This document shows, one piece after another, positions 1 to 6,039 of a stretch of 8,401 nucleotides of DNA. The position numbers and the translations under genes are program-made. Under the pieces are notes generated by a model. That model made no database searches. It was not told where the DNA came from and was given only the letters and a program-made list of their open reading frames with translations. The stretch spans positions 1-8,401 of the forward strand of contig JBBQRS010000162.1 in assembly GCA_038214535.1 (NCBI GenBank). Direction: 5' to 3'. The number at the start of each line of letters is the position of its first letter. The stretch's first letter is position 1. Source of the DNA: JBBQRS01 sp038214535 (GTDB lineage: Bacteria > Chloroflexota > Anaerolineae > CG2-30-64-16).

Positions 1-16
1 GTGTGGGTGCCCGTTA

Positions 17-39
17 CCCCCCCCCCCCCCCCCCCCCCC
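17..39. repeat. 23-base poly-C homopolymer
   Basis: Bases 17-39 are an unbroken run of 23 C, followed by A and four more C. No other run in the window approaches this length. Long C or G runs can be slippage-prone phase-variation tracts, but no start codon, promoter pair or gene sits next to this one. Its place at the extreme window edge makes an assembly or base-calling artefact at least as likely. Confidence 0.8.
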
Positions 40-83
40 ACCCCGCGGTGTGCGCTTCCTCTGTGGCGCAAGTTTGCCCGGGT

Positions 84-112
84 GTTGCGCATCTTTGGTT
101 GCCCACTCCGCG
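84..112. repeat. diverged copy of REP-like palindromic repeat
   Basis: Bases 84-112 begin GTTGCGCATCT and end CCACTCCGCG. They align without gaps to 6700-6728, with about four mismatches, all in the centre or right arm. The mismatches disrupt the palindrome that the other copies retain, so this looks like a decayed member of the family also present at 156-180 and 6703-6727. Confidence 0.5.
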
Positions 113-120
113 CTGTGCTG

Positions 121-147
121 ATCCTGTAAATCTTGTAAATCCTGTCC
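121..147. repeat. three tandem 9-bp units (ATCCTGTAA type)
   Basis: The units ATCCTGTAA, ATCTTGTAA and ATCCTGTCC follow each other directly at 121-129, 130-138 and 139-147. The first two differ by one base; the third differs from the first in its last two bases. They lie between two REP-like repeats downstream of xylB and have no evident coding role. The function is unknown. Confidence 0.6.
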
Positions 148-155
148 ATGCCGGG

Positions 156-180
156 GCGCATCTGAGGATGCGCACTACGC
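156..180. repeat. REP-like palindromic repeat, copy downstream of xylB
   Basis: Arms GCGCATC (156-162) and GATGCGC (167-173) enclose a TGAG loop, giving a perfect 7-bp stem. The first 21 bases are identical to 6703-6723, and the next four differ at one position. The same palindrome in two unrelated gaps over 6.5 kb apart marks a dispersed intergenic repeat family. Located just after xylB, it could also act as a transcript 3'-end stabiliser. No transposase is nearby. Confidence 0.65.
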
Positions 181-183
181 TGG

Positions 184-1671
184 TTATGTTGTTACACCTG
201 AAAGCGCCGGATAGAGCTTGCAAAACGTCCGATACGCCTTATCGTAAAAGTCCGCGCGCTTTGCATCTGGCATGATGATCGCGTCATCCCACGCAACCGT
301 CCGCGCGCAGGCGGTTTGCAGATCGGAGAAGACGCCCGCGCCCACTCCCGCCAACAGCGCCGCGCCGGTCGCGGCCGCTTCGACAGTCCGGGTGCGATAG
401 ATCGGGCGCTTGTAGATGTCGGCCTGGAGTGCGAGCCAGAGCGGGTGGGCCGTCGCGCCGCCGGAAGCGACGATGCGCTCGGCGGGCGCGCCCAGTTCCA
501 ACATCAGTTCCAACCCCTGGCGTAACGCGAATACCACCCCTTCTATCACGGCGCGGGCCATGTGGGCGCGCGTGTGGCGCAGCGTCAACCCGACGAATGC
601 GCCGGTCGCCGTGGGGTCCATGTGCGGCGTGCGTTCGCCCGCCAGGTGCGGCAAGAAGTAGAGACCCTCCGCGCCGGGCGGTATTTCCGCAGCCGCATCC
701 GCAATTTCCCCATACCCCATGCCGATGAAGACGTTATCGCGCAGCCAGCGCAGCGACAGACCTGCCGCCAGGATCGCCGCTTCCAGGTGCCACAGGTTCG
801 GCGCAGCGTGACAGAACAGGTGCAGCCGCACGTCCGGGTCAACCGCCGGATGCGCCAGCGGCGCGAACAGTTGCCCGCCGGTGCCGATGGTGCTGGAAAT
901 CACGCCCGGCGCGATGACGCCATGCCCCACGGCCTGCATCGCCTGATCGCTGCCCCCGTGTACCACCGGCGTTCCGGCGCGCAGCCCGCACACCGCAGCG
1001 GGCGCGGCCAACAGACCACCCGCAATCGCCGCCGATTCCCGCACCGGCGGCAACAGCGCGGGGTCTATCTCTAACACGGACAGAAGCTCCCGGCTCCACC
1101 GGCGCGCCGCCGTGTCGAACATCAGCGTAGACGAGGCGTCGCTGGGTTCCGTTCCCGGCTCGCCGGTCAGCCGATAGCGCAGGTAGTCTTTGGCGAGCAG
1201 GAGCGTCGTGGTGTTGCGCGCGATTTCAGGTTCTTCGTCGTGCAGCCAGAGCCATGACGCCAACATGAAACCGGTTGCCAGCGGGTTACCCGTCCACGCG
1301 CCGAGTTGCGCCGGGCCGATCTCGCGCTCCACACGGGCAACCTGCGCCGCGCTCCGCTGGTCTGCCCAGATGATGGCCGGGCGCAGGGGACGACCCGCGG
1401 CATCAAGACAGACCATGCCGTGCATCTGCCCGGAGAGACCGATGCCCACGACATCTTCGGGCGCGACGGACGCCGCGACGACCGCCTGCCGCGTCGCATC
1501 CAGCGCGGCCGTCACCCACGTCTCGGGGTCCTGCTCGGCCCAGCCGGGGCGCGGCGTGTCCACGCCATACTCGCGCGCAGCGACCCCTAACAGCTTCCCA
1601 CGGGCGTCTATAACGACGCACTTGACGCTGGACGTGCCGAGGTCAATGCCGACGAGCGCCGATGCGACCAT
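184..1671 (-). CDS. xylB: xylulokinase, FGGY carbohydrate kinase
   Basis: A protein of 495 residues, the usual length for xylulokinase, which phosphorylates D-xylulose with ATP to xylulose 5-phosphate for the pentose phosphate pathway. An N-terminal FGGY half has the phosphate loop GIDLGTSSVK (8-17), the XylB-typical GLSGQMHG (78-85) and WADQR (102-106). The probable catalytic base is Asp242 in GGSDQAM. The C-terminal half carries IGTGGQ (262-267), GERTPH (345-350) and SGGATAHP (403-410). The cytoplasmic enzyme has no signal peptide. The ATG at 1671-1669 was chosen because the family start motif follows at once and only one base separates it from the upstream esterase stop (TGA-G-ATG). A longer in-frame start at 1740 would overlap the esterase and add a sequence not typical of the family. 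No xylose isomerase gene is in the window. A different ketopentose or polyol substrate within FGGY cannot be excluded. Confidence 0.9.
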   Translation of the reverse strand: MVASALVGIDLGTSSVKCVVIDARGKLLGVAAREYGVDTPRPGWAEQDPETWVTAALDATRQAVVAASVAPEDVVGIGLSGQMHGMVCLDAAGRPLRPAIIWADQRSAAQVARVEREIGPAQLGAWTGNPLATGFMLASWLWLHDEEPEIARNTTTLLLAKDYLRYRLTGEPGTEPSDASSTLMFDTAARRWSRELLSVLEIDPALLPPVRESAAIAGGLLAAPAAVCGLRAGTPVVHGGSDQAMQAVGHGVIAPGVISSTIGTGGQLFAPLAHPAVDPDVRLHLFCHAAPNLWHLEAAILAAGLSLRWLRDNVFIGMGYGEIADAAAEIPPGAEGLYFLPHLAGERTPHMDPTATGAFVGLTLRHTRAHMARAVIEGVVFALRQGLELMLELGAPAERIVASGGATAHPLWLALQADIYKRPIYRTRTVEAAATGAALLAGVGAGVFSDLQTACARTVAWDDAIIMPDAKRADFYDKAYRTFCKLYPALSGVTT

Positions 1672-1672
1672 C

Positions 1673-2770
1673 TCAGCGCAGCAGCCGATCCCGGAGGAAG
1701 TCATAGGCCAGCCGGCCGCTGACGCTGTGCCGCCCCTCAAATTCGTCCAGCACGATGTCTAGTTCCGGGTTGGCCCCGAAGACGGTGTAGACCTCGCGCG
1801 TGCGGGCGACGGCCTCACGCACCGGCCCGACCGGAAAAATCCCGTCGCGCACCCCCGCCTCGACCAGGAGCGGACGCGGCGCGATCAGCCCGGCCACATC
1901 GGTCAGTTCGCCGATGTTCAACACGCCCGGCACGAAATTGCAGGTACAATGGTGCATGGCCAGGATGCTGTCGCGCCAGTTGGTGAAGTAGCCGCTGATC
2001 ACACAGGCGCGTACCCGCGTGTCGAGGCACGTGTGGAAGAAGGTCATCATGCCGCCGCCGGAAAGGCCCATTGCGCCGACGCGTACGCGGTCAATCTCAC
2101 CCGACGCGCCCAGCCAGTCGAGCAGGCGCATCCCGTCGCGCACGCGCATCCCCACCAGCGATTTGCCCAGCATGAAGGCAAACGTCGCCGCGTTGTGGCA
2201 CGTATCAGGCGCTTGCTGGCCGAAATTCGGGTCAAGATCGCCGTAATCGTTCTGGCGCTCGCCGAACCCGGCCAGTTCGGGCGCGGCGACGAGGAATCCG
2301 CGCCGGCACAACTCGATGGCGAAATCCTTGTGGACGCCGTCGGGGGTGTAGCGCTCCTCGCCATCTTCCCACAGGCCGACGATATCTTTAGCGCCATAGC
2401 CATGCCCATGATACGCAAGGACAAGCGGTAATGGGCCGGAAGCATCCTTCGGCGTGAGCAGGTAAACCGGCATGAACGCGTTGGGGGCCACCGCGAGCAG
2501 CAGTTTGCGCCGCATGAAATCGCCGCGATCCACCTCTTCGACCAGTTCGGCGGCGGGCGGCGCGGGGCGATCCTCCCAGCCGGTCACCGGCGCGCCGACG
2601 AAACCCACCGTCTCGGCCAGCGCCTGCCGGCAACCTTCCTGCCAGGTCAACGCGGGCTCGCGGGTTGTGGCCGTGAAGGGATAGCGCGCGGCCCCCGCGG
2701 CCAGGGCGCGCAGTTCGGTGTTGGGTTGCAGTTCAGGAATTTCCGCTGCGTTGAGAGACGTTGTGGACAT
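1673..2770 (-). CDS. alpha/beta hydrolase, acetyl-xylan-esterase-like
   Basis: A 365-residue serine hydrolase. Visible elements are the oxyanion-side HGHG (121-124), nucleophile elbow GLSGGG with Ser237, probable acid Asp309 in GVRDGIFP and probable base His348 in EGRHS. The segment HHCTCNFVPG (273-282) resembles the conserved His/Cys-rich motif of the acetyl xylan esterase / Abhydrolase_7 group. Those enzymes remove acetyl or similar acyl groups from sugars or small esters. No signal peptide is visible, so it would act in the cytoplasm on imported oligosaccharides or metabolites. The ATG at 2770 is supported by GGAG (2781-2778) with a 7-base spacer. The gene is the first of a two-gene unit with xylB, one base apart, and has its own predicted promoter. 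The exact substrate is unknown. A dienelactone-hydrolase-like role is the main alternative. Confidence 0.82.
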   Translation of the reverse strand: MSTTSLNAAEIPELQPNTELRALAAGAARYPFTATTREPALTWQEGCRQALAETVGFVGAPVTGWEDRPAPPAAELVEEVDRGDFMRRKLLLAVAPNAFMPVYLLTPKDASGPLPLVLAYHGHGYGAKDIVGLWEDGEERYTPDGVHKDFAIELCRRGFLVAAPELAGFGERQNDYGDLDPNFGQQAPDTCHNAATFAFMLGKSLVGMRVRDGMRLLDWLGASGEIDRVRVGAMGLSGGGMMTFFHTCLDTRVRACVISGYFTNWRDSILAMHHCTCNFVPGVLNIGELTDVAGLIAPRPLLVEAGVRDGIFPVGPVREAVARTREVYTVFGANPELDIVLDEFEGRHSVSGRLAYDFLRDRLLR

Positions 2771-2795
2771 GGATCGGCTCCGGGTGAATGGGGAT

Positions 2796-2811
2796 GCGGC
2801 GGAAGCGCCGC
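2796..2811 (-). promoter_or_regulatory. 5'-leader hairpin of the esterase-xylB mRNA
   Basis: On the minus strand GCGGCG and CGCCGC pair perfectly around a CTTC loop. With transcription predicted to begin near 2814, the hairpin would sit at the very 5' end of the message and leave the ribosome binding site at 2781-2778 free. Such 5' hairpins can protect mRNA from decay. That role is inference, and the sequence shows only the dyad. Confidence 0.45.
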
Positions 2812-2820
2812 CGCCCCGAC

Positions 2821-2849
2821 ACTATACCCGAACCGGAGCCGCGCGTCAA
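2821..2849 (-). promoter_or_regulatory. sigma70-type promoter for esterase-xylB
   Basis: On the minus strand, TTGACG (2849-2844) and TATAGT (2826-2821) are separated by exactly 17 bases. Each hexamer has one mismatch to consensus. The predicted start is near 2814, about 44 bases before the esterase ATG. The promoter lies downstream of the hairpin at 2875-2907 in the direction of transcription, so the esterase and xylB can be expressed independently of the cysteine operon. Confidence 0.7.
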
Positions 2850-2874
2850 CGTTAGGCGAACATGCCAGACACTG

Positions 2875-2907
2875 AGAAACCCGGTTTTTTTGAAAAACCG
2901 GGTTTCT
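2875..2907 (-). terminator. perfect 15-bp hairpin after moeZ, probable terminator or dispersed repeat
   Basis: Arms 2875-2889 and 2893-2907 are exact reverse complements with a 3-base loop. The inner part of the stem is T5/A5 and the outer part is AGAAACCCGG/CCGGGTTTCT. It lies about 30 bases beyond the moeZ stop and just before the esterase promoter, the expected place for a terminator. The stem is not followed by a U tract on the minus strand, so it is not a canonical intrinsic terminator. Hairpins of this AAACCCGG type are, to my knowledge, common intergenic repeats in Chloroflexota and cyanobacteria. Confidence 0.6.
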
Positions 2908-2936
2908 GGAGGTTATCTACCTGAAAGGCAGGTCCA

Positions 2937-4109
2937 TCAGTAAATCGGCAGGCTGGGGTCTACCTCGCGCGCCCAGGCGTTGATGCCGCCGTGGAGGTTC
3001 TTCACCTTGCGGAAACCCGCGCCGGCGAGGATCTCCAGCGCTCGCGCGGAACGCGTCCCGGCCTTGCAGAAGAGGACGATATCCTGCGCGCTATCCAACT
3101 CTGACATGCGGGCGGCGAACTGGCCCAGCGGGATCAGCTCCGCGCCCGCGATCTGCGAGATTTCGAGTTCGTGTGGCTCGCGCACGTCTATCAGCCGGAT
3201 CGCGTCGCCACGTTCCAGCCGCTTTGCGAGTTCGGTCGGTTCGATGTCCCACCCCGCCCCGGCGGAGCCTTCGTCGTGATCGCCGCCCGGCACGCCGCAG
3301 AATGCCTCGTAGTCAATCAACTCGGTGACGGTCGGGTGCGCGCCGCAGACCTTGCAGTCGGGGTCTTTACGCAAATTAACAAAGTCGAAGCTCGACGACA
3401 GCGCATCGTAGAGCATCAGCCGTCCGATCAATGGCTCGCCGATCCCCAGGATCAGCTTGAGCGCCTCGGTGGCTTGCAGCGTGCCGATGGTGCCGGGCAG
3501 CACACCCAACACGCCACCCTCCGCGCACGAAGGCACCAGGCCGGGCGGCGGCGGTTCGGGGAATAAGCAGCGATAGCACGGACCGCGCCGCGCATCGAAC
3601 ACGCTCAGTTGCCCGTCGAAACGGAAGATCGAACCGTAGACGTTGGCCTTGCCGGTCAACACGCACAGATCGTTGGTCAGGTAGCGCGTCGGGAAGTTGT
3701 CCGTCCCGTCAATGATGATGTCATACGGCTCGGCGATGCGGAACGCGTTCTCGGAGGTGAACGCCTCATTGTAGACGTCCACCTGGATATCGGGGTTCAG
3801 GTCGAGCATCCGGGCGCGCGCCGATTCCACCTTCAGGACGCCGACGCCGCTCGTGCCGTGGATCACCTGGCGTTGCAGGTTGGATTCGTCCACCACGTCG
3901 AAATCAACCAGGCCAATACGACCTACGCCCGCCGCCGCCAGATAGAGCGCCACCGGAGACCCCAGCCCGCCCGTGCCGATCACCAGCACCGCCGCGGCCT
4001 TGAGCTTCTTCTGCCCTTCCAGCCCCACTTCCGGGATCAGGAGGTGGCGCGAATAGCGCAGGATTTCTTCGTGTGAGAGAGGAACTTCGGGATTCATCGT
4101 TGCACTCAT
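2937..4109 (-). CDS. moeZ: MoeZ-type adenylyltransferase/sulfurtransferase (ThiF/MoeB + rhodanese)
   Basis: A 390-residue two-domain protein. Residues about 12-265 form an E1-like ThiF/MoeB domain, with nucleotide loop GTGGLG (45-50), DGTDN (134-138), zinc pairs CYRC (178, 181) and CKVC (252, 255), and the conserved Cys195 in SCAEGG. Residues about 287-388 form a rhodanese domain with active-site loop CKAGTR, Cys348. By analogy with mycobacterial MoeZ it adenylates the C-terminal glycine of CysO, and possibly MoaD-type carriers, then transfers sulfur from the rhodanese persulfide to make the thiocarboxylate. It acts in the cytoplasm. The ATG at 4109 shares a base with the cysO stop (TGATG), so translation is probably coupled. 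A second ATG at 4097 is possible, and neither has a strong ribosome binding site. Fusion and domain order are normal for the family. Confidence 0.93.
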   Translation of the reverse strand: MSATMNPEVPLSHEEILRYSRHLLIPEVGLEGQKKLKAAAVLVIGTGGLGSPVALYLAAAGVGRIGLVDFDVVDESNLQRQVIHGTSGVGVLKVESARARMLDLNPDIQVDVYNEAFTSENAFRIAEPYDIIIDGTDNFPTRYLTNDLCVLTGKANVYGSIFRFDGQLSVFDARRGPCYRCLFPEPPPPGLVPSCAEGGVLGVLPGTIGTLQATEALKLILGIGEPLIGRLMLYDALSSSFDFVNLRKDPDCKVCGAHPTVTELIDYEAFCGVPGGDHDEGSAGAGWDIEPTELAKRLERGDAIRLIDVREPHELEISQIAGAELIPLGQFAARMSELDSAQDIVLFCKAGTRSARALEILAGAGFRKVKNLHGGINAWAREVDPSLPIY

Positions 4110-4381
4110 CAGCCGCCCGCAATGCTGGGGACCAGCATCAGACGATCGGACGCGGTCAGCGGCGTCGCCAGCCCTTGCAGGTCGCGGATGTCCTCGTCGT
4201 TCAGGAACAGATTGACGTATTGCCGCAACTGGCCGTCGGGCGTAAACAGATGGGGTTGCAGCGCGGTATATTGCCCGGTGAGGGATGCGAGCGCATCGCC
4301 GACCGTGTCGCCGGCTACCACCACTTGACTCTGGCCGCCGGCGTAGGGGCGCAGGGGCGTCGGAACTCGTAACGTCACCAT
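4109..4381 (-). CDS. cysO: CysO-type ubiquitin-like sulfur carrier (MoaD/ThiS family)
   Basis: A 90-residue beta-grasp protein beginning MVTLRVPTPLRPY and ending VPSIAGG. The exposed GG is the site that MoeZ adenylates and thiocarboxylates. The family includes MoaD, ThiS and CysO. The CysO assignment rests on the neighbours: between a JAMM protease and a MoeZ, with a cysteine synthase in the same operon, this matches the M. tuberculosis mec-cysO-cysM system. CysO-COSH donates sulfur to CysM, giving CysO-cysteine. The frame stays open upstream to 4606, but the ATG at 4381 is chosen because the homologous fold starts there, AGGAG (4398-4394) precedes it by 12 bases, and longer versions run into mec and lack family sequence. 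It follows mec after 92 bases that contain a stem-loop. The stop overlaps the moeZ start. Confidence 0.92.
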   Translation of the reverse strand: MVTLRVPTPLRPYAGGQSQVVVAGDTVGDALASLTGQYTALQPHLFTPDGQLRQYVNLFLNDEDIRDLQGLATPLTASDRLMLVPSIAGG

Positions 4382-4393
4382 GTTAAGATTGCT

Positions 4394-4398
4394 CTCCT
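4394..4398 (-). promoter_or_regulatory. ribosome binding site deciding the cysO start
   Basis: On the minus strand AGGAG, continuing as AGGAGAG, stands 12 bases before the ATG at 4381. It is one of the clearest Shine-Dalgarno sequences in the window and selects the 90-residue CysO over longer in-frame readings. The spacer is a little long. The stem-loop at 4428-4482 ends 30 bases upstream and does not cover it. Confidence 0.6.
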
Positions 4399-4427
4399 GT
4401 GGGTAGTGAATCAGTGTCTGAATACGT

Positions 4428-4482
4428 GTAGTCCAGCCCCTTGTGGGCATCGCGTCACGGTCGCCCCCAGGGGCTAGACTAC
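4428..4482 (-). promoter_or_regulatory. intra-operon stem-loop at the mec/cysO junction
   Basis: In the minus-strand RNA, 4482-4470 (GUAGUCUAGCCCC) pairs with 4440-4428 (GGGGCUGGACUAC). All 13 positions pair: 12 Watson-Crick and one U-G wobble. The loop is 29 bases, with a possible inner TGGG/CCCA pairing. The 5' arm contains the mec stop codon UAG (4476-4474), so a ribosome finishing mec would open the stem. No U tract follows, so it is not a standard terminator. It could be an mRNA stabiliser or processing site that raises cysO relative to mec, or a translation-sensitive attenuator. The pairing is visible and the function is inferred. Confidence 0.6.
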
Positions 4483-4908
4483 GGGAATTGTGACCGGCTC
4501 TTCGGCGAATCCGGCGCGATCTTCGCTCAAGCGCCATGACCGGCTGCCGGCGGCCTCCCCGCCGTTGATGCTCGTGATCAGATACGAAAAATAGGGCTGC
4601 GCCCACTCGCGGTCGAACTCCGAGGGGCGGTTTGGGTGGTCGGGGTGCGAATGAAAGACGCCCACCAATGCCAGCTCGCGGTCTTCGGCCTCCATCTCGG
4701 CCCGCACGTAATCGCGCGCGCCGATCAGGAAGCGGTTGTGGCGCGCGCCGTCCTCGCGTTCGTTGGGCAAGCAGAGGATCGCCGTCACCTCACGGTTCAC
4801 GCTGTCCGCGCCGAGCAGGAAGCCCGCGCCCTCTTCGGGATACGCCGCCTCGCCGTTCGCCTCGATCTGGCGCATCAATTCGGGCGGGATAGACAAACTG
4901 GGAATCAT
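4474..4908 (-). CDS. mec: JAMM/MPN+ metalloprotease releasing cysteine from CysO (Mec)
   Basis: A 144-residue JAB1/MPN+ protein with a complete zinc signature: Glu26 in PEEGAG, His86 and His88 in HSHPDHP, Ser96 and Asp99, with the exact HxH-x7-S-x2-D spacing. Mycobacterial Mec hydrolyses the CysO-cysteine adduct to free cysteine and regenerates CysO. Its position between cysM and cysO supports that role. It is cytoplasmic and about the size of other single-domain bacterial JAMM proteases. The ATG at 4908 overlaps the cysM stop as ATGA, indicating coupled translation. An AAAGG lies about 11 bases upstream within cysM. The TAG stop sits within the 5' arm of the mec-cysO stem-loop. A general deubiquitinase-like or antiphage role is unlikely in this context. 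Confidence 0.92.
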   Translation of the reverse strand: MIPSLSIPPELMRQIEANGEAAYPEEGAGFLLGADSVNREVTAILCLPNEREDGARHNRFLIGARDYVRAEMEAEDRELALVGVFHSHPDHPNRPSEFDREWAQPYFSYLITSINGGEAAGSRSWRLSEDRAGFAEEPVTIPVV

Positions 4909-5849
4909 CGAGACCAGAACCTTTCGCTGAGATACTTGAACCCGGCATCCGGCAACACCGTGACGACCACGCCCTGCTCCAGTCCCGCGGCGACCTTCAG
5001 CGCCGACGCGACCGCCGCGCCCGATGAGACGCCGACGAACAGCCCTTCCTCACGCGCCAGGCGCAGCGTCGTGCCATACGCCTCTTCCGTGGAAACGGTG
5101 ACGCTTCGATCCGCAAGCGTCTCATCGTAAATCGCCGGTTGCATCGCGGTGGGCATGTGCTTCAAACCCTCCACGCCGTGAAGGGGCGAATCGGGCAGCA
5201 CGGAGATCAGCTCGACGTCGGGAATGGCCTCGCGCAGATAGCGGCCCGTCCCCGTGAACGTCCCCGACGTGCCCAGCCCCGCCACGAAATGCGTCACCTG
5301 CCCGTCGGTCTGGTCAGCGATTTCCGGGCCGGTGGTCATGTAATGCGCCAGCCAGTTGGCGGGATTATCGTATTGGTTGGCGTAGAAGTAGAGATCGGGG
5401 TGTTCGGCGGCGAGCGCCCGCGCCGTCCGCAGCGCGCCGTCGGTGCCTTCCATCGGGTCGGTCTCGGTCAGTTCGGCCCCCAGCGCCCGCAAAATCGCCA
5501 GGCGTTCGGGGCTGGCGTTGGCCGGAATCGCGAGCGTCACGGGGATGCCCAGCGACGCGCCGAGCGTGGCATAGGCGATGCCCATGTTGCCCGAAGTCGA
5601 GTCGAGCAACCGCTTGCCGTGACCCAACTCACCCGCCGCGAGGGCAGACGAGATAATATTCAGCGCCGGCCGGTCTTTAATCGAGCCGCTAGGATTGAAC
5701 CATTCCGCCTTGGCGTAGACCTGCACGCCCAGTGCGATGTCCGTTGTAATCCGTTGCAACGGGATGAGTGGTGTGTTGCCGACCAGGGCCGCCAGCGCAC
5801 CGACCGGCTGGCACATCACTGCAAATTCTAATTTTGTATTGTTTAACAT
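4905..5849 (-). CDS. cysM: PLP-dependent cysteine synthase, CysM type, predicted CysO-thiocarboxylate dependent
   Basis: A 314-residue fold-type II PLP enzyme with GNTPL (24-28), Schiff-base Lys58 in NPSGSIKDR, substrate loop STSGN (84-88) and phosphate-binding GLGTSGT (191-197). The operon partners predict that it joins CysO-thiocarboxylate sulfur to a serine-derived aminoacrylate, as mycobacterial CysM does with O-phosphoserine. Arg220, which sets O-phosphoserine specificity in that enzyme, aligns by eye with Lys230 in HGVEGLKHM, so the acceptor could be O-phosphoserine or O-acetylserine. The ATG at 5849 is preferred because AGGTG (5856-5852) lies directly upstream. An internal ATG at 5816 would better match the family's short N-terminus but lacks a binding site. 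The gene is first in the operon and overlaps mec by four bases. A cystathionine beta-synthase-like activity is the main alternative. Confidence 0.9.
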   Translation of the reverse strand: MLNNTKLEFAVMCQPVGALAALVGNTPLIPLQRITTDIALGVQVYAKAEWFNPSGSIKDRPALNIISSALAAGELGHGKRLLDSTSGNMGIAYATLGASLGIPVTLAIPANASPERLAILRALGAELTETDPMEGTDGALRTARALAAEHPDLYFYANQYDNPANWLAHYMTTGPEIADQTDGQVTHFVAGLGTSGTFTGTGRYLREAIPDVELISVLPDSPLHGVEGLKHMPTAMQPAIYDETLADRSVTVSTEEAYGTTLRLAREEGLFVGVSSGAAVASALKVAAGLEQGVVVTVLPDAGFKYLSERFWSR

Positions 5850-6010
5850 TGCACCTGCCCCACAGTCTCAGACAGAACAAACGACGACCATTGATCAAAA
5901 AGCGACGAAGCCCTTGCAGCCCAAAGAACGCTAGTCTGCGTCTGGATCGCGGAACTCGGTCGCTCTACCGTCAGTTGGCCGTCGTTGTGAATTGACTGTT
6001 GACTGGACGA

Positions 6011-6022
6011 GGTAGCGCTACC
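6011..6022. promoter_or_regulatory. perfect 12-bp palindrome in the cysM leader
   Basis: GGTAGCGCTACC is its own reverse complement. Flanking GGAC (6005-6008) and GTCC (6024-6027) can extend pairing with a small asymmetric bulge. It lies 162 bases before the cysM ATG, inside the predicted leader. It could bind a dimeric regulator or form part of a leader RNA fold. Confidence 0.4.
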
Positions 6023-6039
6023 GGTCCCGCTACAGACAG

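Larger units (their letters stand above)
1..183. other. gene-free left flank
   Basis: No credible coding sequence is seen here. Open frames on both strands are low-complexity products of the C run and have no ribosome binding site or recognisable motif. The stretch is the 3' flank of xylB, whose TAA stop is at 186-184 on the minus strand. It holds a 23-C homopolymer, a tandem 9-mer and two REP-like repeats, each listed separately. No U-tract terminator for xylB is visible, although the repeat at 156-173 can form a 7-bp hairpin that a transcript leaving xylB would include. Confidence 0.6.

Noticed and set aside
3..275. Proline-rich small protein on the plus strand at the left edge
   Set aside because: Its Pro run is only the translated poly-C tract, it has no ribosome binding site, and it runs into xylB on the opposite strand.
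1671..1740. Extended xylulokinase start at 1740
   Set aside because: It would overlap the esterase and add 23 residues before the normal family start. The ATG at 1671 follows the esterase stop by one base.
4109..4606. A 165-residue version of the sulfur carrier starting at 4606
   Set aside because: The extra 75 residues overlap mec, are Arg-rich out-of-frame translation and precede the clear AGGAG plus ATG at 4381.
2937..5849. E1-like, ubiquitin-like and JAMM genes as a bacterial ubiquitination or antiphage (Bil-like or CBASS-like) system
   Set aside because: No E2-like protein, nucleotidyltransferase or effector is present. The carrier is a short MoaD/CysO type, and the cysteine synthase in the same overlapping operon explains all four genes.
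5891..5898. TTGATCAA as an FNR/Crp-type operator
   Set aside because: The half-sites abut without the four-base spacer such operators need. An 8-bp palindrome alone is weak evidence.
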